NCBI GenBank assembly: GCA_031549085.1
Contig: JAVBQL010000008.1
Location: 60,941 to 124,940 of the forward strand
DNA length: 64,000 nucleotides
Origin: JAVBQL01 sp031549085
GTDB lineage: Bacteria; Spirochaetota; GWE2-31-10; MWDO01
Reading direction: 5' to 3'
Below, piece by piece: positions 59,238 through 64,000 of this stretch. Under the pieces are notes generated by a model that did no database searches, had not been told where the DNA came from, and saw nothing but the letters and a program-made list of their open reading frames with translations. Each line of letters opens with the position of its first letter. Position 1 is the stretch's first letter. The position numbers and the translations under genes are program-made.

Positions 59238-60408
59238 GAGTCTTTTTAACAAGAGATACCAAAAACATATGGAATATCTTTACCTTATCTTCAAAGACCT
59301 CTCTTTCCATTTTTGAAATCCTAAAGCTTGTTGCTCCAGGGTGACCACCGCCGCCAACATAATTTTCACCAAAAATATCTTTAAGCTCATCTTCAAGTTT
59401 TCTTAAGTCATAGCTGTCATAGGCATAGTCACGCCTTATCTTTAGGAAGTATAGATTGCTTATATCATCAAAGTAGGCTAGTATTCCAATATTGCCAGAA
59501 ATTTCTGGAACCATATTTGATAGGTCTGTAACCAGCTTACTAAATACACATGTGGAATCACCACTCTTAGAGAGAGAGGCACTCATAGAGACAGGCGGAA
59601 CAATAAGCAGACCAACATTATCCAATATAATAATGGAGTCAACAAAAGAGTCCAATACCTTCTCTTTTGCCATACTCATCTTATTTATTGACTCAAAGAC
59701 CTGCTTTGCAGATTTAAGGTTTGAAGGTTTTCCCTCCCATGTCAGATTTTTCAGACTCTCTGATAGGAAGTCAAAACATTCGTTGTATACTTCTCTATTA
59801 ACAACATATTTGCCAAACTGTGTATCAAAACAGAGGCCAACCAAAAGACTTAAGATTATGTTTCTAGGAAACATCTCTTCTCTCTTTAGATGGCTATCCT
59901 TAAAATAGGCATCAAAAAATCTAAACATGATCTCTGAAGTTGAGCTGTACTTTAGATAGAGATCAATTGAATCATGAAAGATCTGCTCACTGTCTCCACC
60001 GAAATGGTGATCAATCTCTATAACTGTTGGTTCTCTATCTTTTTTCGCATTTTTTATTTTATTAAAATCTGAAATTAGAAAAGAGTTGGGTGTATCAATA
60101 ATAATATAGACAGGATCTTTTCTTTTAATAAAATCCACAACCATATTTCCATTTCTAATCATCTCAATTTTATTATATTTTGCAATATCAAGAAGAAAAG
60201 AGAGGTTCTTATCAAAACCACTTGATAAAAACATTGCACTATTTTTATTAAGCATTCTTAAAAAGACACCCATAGCAATACTGGTGCCAACAGCATCCGG
60301 ATCGGGACTGAAAAGGAAGAGAAAATTATCATTGTCTTTTATAATCGCTCTTATTTTCTCTACATTACTTGCAAATTCTGCTTCTGTTGAATCTTTTCTT
60401 TTTTTCAT
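59206..60408 (-). CDS. DHH-family phosphoesterase
   Basis: This protein has 400 residues. The DHH domain has FLFSPDPDAVGTSIAMG, YIIIDTPNSF and VIEIDHHFGGDS, with the metal-binding Asp and His residues in place. The C-terminal DHHA1 domain ends with GENYVGGGGHPGATSFRI. This architecture matches NrnA/GdpP-type enzymes that degrade nanoRNA, pAp or cyclic dinucleotides such as c-di-AMP. It is next to HD-GYP and PilZ genes on the same strand, so nucleotide second-messenger turnover is a reasonable theme. The substrate is not determinable. Confidence 0.85.
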   Translation of the reverse strand: MKKRKDSTEAEFASNVEKIRAIIKDNDNFLFLFSPDPDAVGTSIAMGVFLRMLNKNSAMFLSSGFDKNLSFLLDIAKYNKIEMIRNGNMVVDFIKRKDPVYIIIDTPNSFLISDFNKIKNAKKDREPTVIEIDHHFGGDSEQIFHDSIDLYLKYSSTSEIMFRFFDAYFKDSHLKREEMFPRNIILSLLVGLCFDTQFGKYVVNREVYNECFDFLSESLKNLTWEGKPSNLKSAKQVFESINKMSMAKEKVLDSFVDSIIILDNVGLLIVPPVSMSASLSKSGDSTCVFSKLVTDLSNMVPEISGNIGILAYFDDISNLYFLKIRRDYAYDSYDLRKLEDELKDIFGENYVGGGGHPGATSFRISKMEREVFEDKVKIFHMFLVSLVKKTLNLPKESCRE

Positions 60409-60423
60409 CTTAAAAAAATTTTC

Positions 60424-62400
60424 CTAACTTTTTATAGCTTCATAAACCCTATATTTTTCAAATATTTCAACTAAATCAGCATCAAATTTTCCAAATTTTG
60501 CATCATTTTTTAAAATATCAAGAGCCTTCTCTCTCGGCAAGGGCTTTTTGTAGGGTCTATCTTGAGAAACAAGTGCATCATAGACATCAGCTATAGATAT
60601 AATCCTTGATTGGACAGGAATAAAATCATCATTAAGCTTGTTTGGATAGCCGCCGCCATTAAGCTGCTCATGGTGCATATATACAACATTTGGAATTGAC
60701 TTCATCTCTTTTGACCATGGAATTATTGATAGAAAGTGGTAGGAGTGTGTAACGTGCCCCTCAATCTCAAATCTCTCATCATCTGTAAGGTTTCCCTTCT
60801 TTACAAGAAGAGACTTCGCCTCAGTCTCTGTAAGATATGGTATTCTCTCCCCATCAAGGCTCTCATAGACCTTATCTACCAATTTTTTTAATATCTCGCC
60901 CTTCTCATCTTTTAGAATTGTTGGCTCATTAACTTCCAATATTACATCTAAAATATTATCAATTTCACGAAATTTCCTATCAAGCTTCTTATCAAGCTTC
61001 TTTTCCATCTCAATAAATTGCGCTTTATCATCAATTTTTTCCCTAAGCTCAAGCTTCTTTTTCATAAAATCATTTGAGATCGCCTTCTTTAAATATTTAT
61101 ATCTCGTATTTAATATATCAATCTCTTCAGGATAGAGCTTCTTCTCTTTTGATAAGACACGCTCACGAACCCCTATTTTACCAAAGTCATGAAGAAGCGC
61201 TGCATACTCTATCGCCTGAATCTCATCATCAGAAAAAAAGACATCAGCATATCTGCCCTCATTAACATTATTGAGTTGTATTGCAAACTCTTTAGAGAGC
61301 TTTGATACCCTCTCTGAGTGACCAGATGTGGCAGGATCTCTCGACTCTATCGCGACAATTGAAGCTTTTATAAACCCCTCAAATATACTCTTTATCTCCT
61401 TATAGAGAATGTTGTTTTCCAAAGAGACCGCTGCCTGTCCAGCCAAGGAGATTACAAGCTCCTCATCCTCTTTATCAAAGGGTATTACTTGCTTCTCAAA
61501 AATTTCAGGGTCACTTATCTTTTGGTAAAAATCTTTCTTCTTATTAAAAATCTGTATTACACCAACAACCTCATTCTTCTGATTTTTCATAGGAATGGTC
61601 AACATCGATTTATTGATGGCCCTAAGTTTTCCCGTTGATTCTGCGTCATATCTAAAATCATAAGAATCATCAATTTTATTAACATCAGGTATATTAGCTA
61701 TTTTGCCAGTCAACGCACAATATCCAACAATAGAATTCTTTGTGACTGGTATTGTGAATGTTGGATTATCGAGATGAAAAGAGTAGTTTTGTGCATGTAC
61801 GAAGCGTAAAACATCATTTCTATTGGTTGTTGATTTTCCATTTCTGTTTTCGCTCATCTTCTCCAAAAGGAAGATGCTCCCCGCATCAGCATTTGATATC
61901 TCCCTTATCTTTGTAAGCATTAGATCTAGAAGTTCATTTAAATCTTTAATCTCATAGAGAGAGAGGCCTATTTTTGTCAATGCCTTTAGGTTTTTATTTT
62001 GCTTTTCCCAATCCATTATCTTATTTTCTATCTGATTATATTGGGTATTAAAAGCCTTTACGGAATTAAGTAAGATAGTCTTCATTTTATTAAGCGGAGT
62101 CTCAGAGAATATTATCTCTTTTATTCTCAAGTTCAACTCTGAAATCTTTACAATATCTTGAGAGGGGATAAACATTATAATGGATATATAGGCTAAATTG
62201 TGCAACGCTGCAATTGGTTCTCTTAAGAGTCGCAATGTATCAAAGTCTGAAATTATAACACTTGTATTTCCAAAGTCATGTTCCCTAACTGTATCTTTCG
62301 TGACCAAAGAGAAAGAGAGCCCCTCCACCTTCAAAACTTTTTTGTGTAGGTGACTATTCTCTGCTGTTAATAAACAAACATCACTTAATGTATCTTTCAT
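60424..62400 (-). CDS. GAF and HD-GYP domain cyclic-di-GMP phosphodiesterase-like protein
   Basis: This protein has 658 residues. The N-terminus (1-135) is receiver-like but without a clear phosphoacceptor. A GAF domain covers about 142-335 (LDLMLTKIREISNADAGSIF, KSMLTIPMKNQKNEVVGVIQ). The HD-GYP domain has GHSERVSKLSKE, HDFGKIGVRERVL (His404, Asp405) and HHEQLNGGGYP (576-586), with ADVYDALVSQDRPYKKPL. An extra charged, coiled-coil-like insertion of about 110 residues (about 425-535) separates the HD and GYP parts. It should hydrolyse c-di-GMP if active. Confidence 0.88.
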   Translation of the reverse strand: MKDTLSDVCLLTAENSHLHKKVLKVEGLSFSLVTKDTVREHDFGNTSVIISDFDTLRLLREPIAALHNLAYISIIMFIPSQDIVKISELNLRIKEIIFSETPLNKMKTILLNSVKAFNTQYNQIENKIMDWEKQNKNLKALTKIGLSLYEIKDLNELLDLMLTKIREISNADAGSIFLLEKMSENRNGKSTTNRNDVLRFVHAQNYSFHLDNPTFTIPVTKNSIVGYCALTGKIANIPDVNKIDDSYDFRYDAESTGKLRAINKSMLTIPMKNQKNEVVGVIQIFNKKKDFYQKISDPEIFEKQVIPFDKEDEELVISLAGQAAVSLENNILYKEIKSIFEGFIKASIVAIESRDPATSGHSERVSKLSKEFAIQLNNVNEGRYADVFFSDDEIQAIEYAALLHDFGKIGVRERVLSKEKKLYPEEIDILNTRYKYLKKAISNDFMKKKLELREKIDDKAQFIEMEKKLDKKLDRKFREIDNILDVILEVNEPTILKDEKGEILKKLVDKVYESLDGERIPYLTETEAKSLLVKKGNLTDDERFEIEGHVTHSYHFLSIIPWSKEMKSIPNVVYMHHEQLNGGGYPNKLNDDFIPVQSRIISIADVYDALVSQDRPYKKPLPREKALDILKNDAKFGKFDADLVEIFEKYRVYEAIKS

Positions 62401-62425
62401 TATTTTACTCTTCTATTTTTTTACT

Positions 62426-62779
62426 TTAAATATCTAATTTACCAGGCTTTTTTCGATTATCTCTTATTATTCTCATCAAAATCTTCTCATCATCGTCGTC
62501 CATATCTTCAAAGTGTATCCCAACCCTTGTTCCATTTATGTTTACAACTTTTGCCTTTATTACAAATTCAAGCTCTTCTATAAGTCTAAGTTTGATTACA
62601 TCATTTTTAAGAAAAAACTGCTGAACCCTGAGGCATGCTCCCTCTGGACTTATGTCATATATACGGCACTTATTCCATTTTGACAAAAACAGATAGTATC
62701 CATCAATATCAACTATATCTCTTGGAAATTTTCTATTATTTCTTTTGCTATCCAAAAAAAAATCAGCCACAATCCACAC
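62426..62779 (-). CDS. PilZ domain protein
   Basis: This is a 117-residue single-domain PilZ protein. The two c-di-GMP contacts are RNNRKFPRD near the start (RxxxR-type) and IYDISPEGACLRV (D/NxSxxG). The rest is the beta-barrel with TRVGIHFEDMDDDDEK near the end. Translation likely starts at GTG 62779 after GAGAGA. It lies 25 bp upstream of the HD-GYP gene on the same strand, so an effector and an enzyme for the same messenger are co-transcribed. Output target unknown. Confidence 0.85.
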   Translation of the reverse strand: MWIVADFFLDSKRNNRKFPRDIVDIDGYYLFLSKWNKCRIYDISPEGACLRVQQFFLKNDVIKLRLIEELEFVIKAKVVNINGTRVGIHFEDMDDDDEKILMRIIRDNRKKPGKLDI

Positions 62780-62826
62780 TCTCTCTTTAGAATATAATTA
62801 ATTATCTTTTTAAATATAAAAGCAAC

Positions 62827-63174
62827 TTAAGATCTTTTTATTCCAAACTTGCTATCAAGCTCAGATGGTTCAATTACACTATAATATCTTAAAAGTTTAA
62901 CTGTATCAAATAGTTTGTGTATCTCATCACTTATATTCATAAGATACAGCTGCTTACCTTTTAACTTTGCCATATTAAGCATAGAAAAAAGTTTTCCTAT
63001 ACCAAAAGAGTCTATAAATGAGAGATTTGCCATATCAATAACAATATTGTTCTCACTCCTCTCAAATACAGGCAAAACAAGTGTGTCAAAGACATTGGTC
63101 TCAGCTATTGTAAATTCCCCATCTATAACTATCAGAATCAGATCATCACTCAAAAACTCTATGAAAATTTCCAT
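62827..63174 (-). CDS. STAS-domain anti-sigma factor antagonist
   Basis: With the ATG at 63174 the protein has 115 residues, the usual SpoIIAA/RsbV length; upstream in-frame codons encode a non-conserved tail. The fold runs LILIVIDGEFTIAETN, NIVIDMANLSFIDSFGIGKL (the phosphorylatable Ser lies in FIDSFGIG) and GKQLYLMNISDEIHKLFDTV. Such proteins bind anti-sigma kinases when unphosphorylated. The PP2C phosphatase at 41.2 kb and the HATPase at 56.5 kb are candidate partners. It lies upstream of the PilZ/HD-GYP genes with 47 bp between. Confidence 0.85.
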   Translation of the reverse strand: MEIFIEFLSDDLILIVIDGEFTIAETNVFDTLVLPVFERSENNIVIDMANLSFIDSFGIGKLFSMLNMAKLKGKQLYLMNISDEIHKLFDTVKLLRYYSVIEPSELDSKFGIKRS

Positions 63175-63249
63175 AAATTCAAAAAACCCTATTTTTTTAA
63201 TAAAACAGATCAATATGTTTATCTTACAAAAAATATTAATAAAGGTCAA

Positions 63250-63687
63250 ATTTTAATTCATAAATTGATAACTATTTTTTAATCTTAAATAATATATATG
63301 TTGGTAACAATTTAACTATTAGACCTAGTTGCATATCACATAATCATTATTTTTATATTAGAGATCTATATACATAACAGACCCAATTAAATATTTTGGA
63401 TATCAATATTAACTATTTATATGTTTTTTAGAAAAGCATAGATAATAGCGTTTACAATTAGTTATAAATTAATATAAAATTATTTTATTAATTATTTTAT
63501 TAATTATTTTACTTGACATTTAATACAAATATGGGATATATATAATAATTAAGTTAATTTATTACAAACACTACAAAAGAGATGCTAAAAAGCTATGTAC
63601 AATGAGTACCATATCTAATAGCAGTATACACTATTATATTTTGTCTAATAGCGTTATTTATTTTAGAAATAAATTAGTTTTTCTTCA
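63250..63687. other. AT-rich intergenic stretch with short tandem repeat and promoter
   Basis: No gene is seen. Positions 63482-63510 hold a 12-base unit (TATTTTATTAAT) repeated about 2.5 times. Just after it TTGACA at 63513-63518 and TATATA at 63537-63542 (18 bases) form a plus-strand promoter pointing into the 3' end of the minus-strand gene fragment, where no plus-strand gene is evident. Confidence 0.5.
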
Positions 63688-64000
63688 TTATTTAAATCCT
63701 AATTTCAAATTAATGAAATATTTTGTTGATAAGTTCTCCCTCATCCCTCTATACCCCTCCGCCATAACAACGATGTTGATGTTTCCGTTTTTACTGCCAT
63801 TATTATTTGTAGCCTTCTTGACCACATCATAGTCCACCTTATACCTGTAGGCATCACTTACCCAGAACCACCTTGTGTCCTCAACATCAACCCGAAGGCT
63901 TATTGATGAACTATTGTTCGCATTGTAGTGGAGGCTTAAGTCGTTATCGGTCATGTCCATCACCTCATGGGCATATGACGCCTCATAGTGGGTAGTTTTT
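63688..64000 (-). pseudogene. C-terminal end of a larger gene, possibly a truncated M64-type peptidase
   Basis: The frame enters from the right edge and stops at 63688; about 104 residues are visible. ATG codons inside are internal. The segment SLRVDVEDTRWFWVSDAYRY, then KVDYDVVKKATNNNGSKNGN and INIVVMAEGYRGM, resembles the junction before the catalytic domain of M64 (IgA protease-like) peptidases, where VDIVFLGDGYT-type motifs occur. Here the protein ends 21 residues after AEGY, without the HExxH zinc site. The DNA is clearly G+C-richer than the rest of the window up to about 63720. A truncated, acquired gene is likely; the M64 reading is tentative. Confidence 0.4.

Noticed and set aside
63602..63832. 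76-codon plus-strand frame downstream of a plausible promoter at 63513
   Set aside because: It overlaps the minus-strand gene end in antisense, lacks a ribosome binding site and resembles no protein; the promoter is recorded but no gene is assigned.

Overview
The window is low-G+C bacterial DNA from a Gram-negative-type cell: it has lipoproteins with lipoboxes, outer-membrane beta-barrels, an HtrA protease and an MltD-type transglycosylase. Several genes point to Spirochaetota, chiefly the lipoprotein style, the CRP/TPR regulators, the dispersed partner-switching parts and a DUF5312-like protein. No rRNA or tRNA gene is present to confirm this, so the assignment is an inference. Many promoters fit TTGACA-N17-TATAAT closely, genes usually have GGAG-type ribosome binding sites, and TTG and GTG starts are common.

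Layout: 1-1.7 kb holds a lytic transglycosylase (cut by the window edge) and a TlyA methyltransferase. 1.9-3.6 kb holds a short structured RNA unit with its own promoter and terminator, then a cobalamin-riboswitch-like leader, then a beta-propeller lipoprotein resembling BtuG, a surface B12-binding protein. 3.7-6.9 kb holds a radical SAM SPL-like enzyme, a proline-rich nuclease-fold protein, a lipoprotein and a membrane protein. 7.2-12.5 kb holds uvrA, a coiled-coil membrane protein and a ParB-like protein. 12.6-16.3 kb is a tandemly duplicated lipoprotein plus beta-barrel cassette. 16.3-22.9 kb (minus strand) holds a TIR/deoxyribosyltransferase-like protein, a metallo-beta-lactamase-fold hydrolase, dtd, a TPR membrane protein, efp, a HAD phosphatase, a kinase-like protein and lpd. 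23-29 kb holds MTA phosphorylase, a type II restriction-modification pair, S-adenosylhomocysteinase and an ArsR-methyltransferase regulator. 29-37.6 kb is mixed: a tyrosine phosphatase lipoprotein, a His-tailed DMT transporter, trpS, an ABC-F ATPase, a nitroreductase and several small proteins. 37.8-51.4 kb holds GTP-dependent PEPCK, a MATE transporter, a PP2C/HAMP phosphatase, two tandem FkbM methyltransferases, HtrA, ThiC, aspartokinase and a sirtuin. 51.5-63.2 kb holds two large conserved proteins, two cyclic-nucleotide-type regulators, a HATPase, a small acyl-carrier/ketosynthase cluster, a DHH phosphoesterase, HD-GYP and PilZ proteins and a STAS antagonist. The last 0.3 kb is a compositionally different gene end, possibly a broken M64-type peptidase.

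How the genes work together: AhcY, its ArsR-methyltransferase neighbour and MTA phosphorylase form an SAM-by-product salvage theme. The PP2C phosphatase, HATPase and STAS protein are the three components of a partner-switching pathway, here scattered. HD-GYP and PilZ proteins imply c-di-GMP signalling. The 57.2-59.2 kb cluster looks like a minimal fatty-acid or polyene-type assembly unit.

The most unusual non-coding feature is a family of three hairpins at 23.0, 24.3 and 36.8 kb. They share a core but have unrelated, self-complementary outer arms, and all lie downstream of a gene in the same orientation relative to it.
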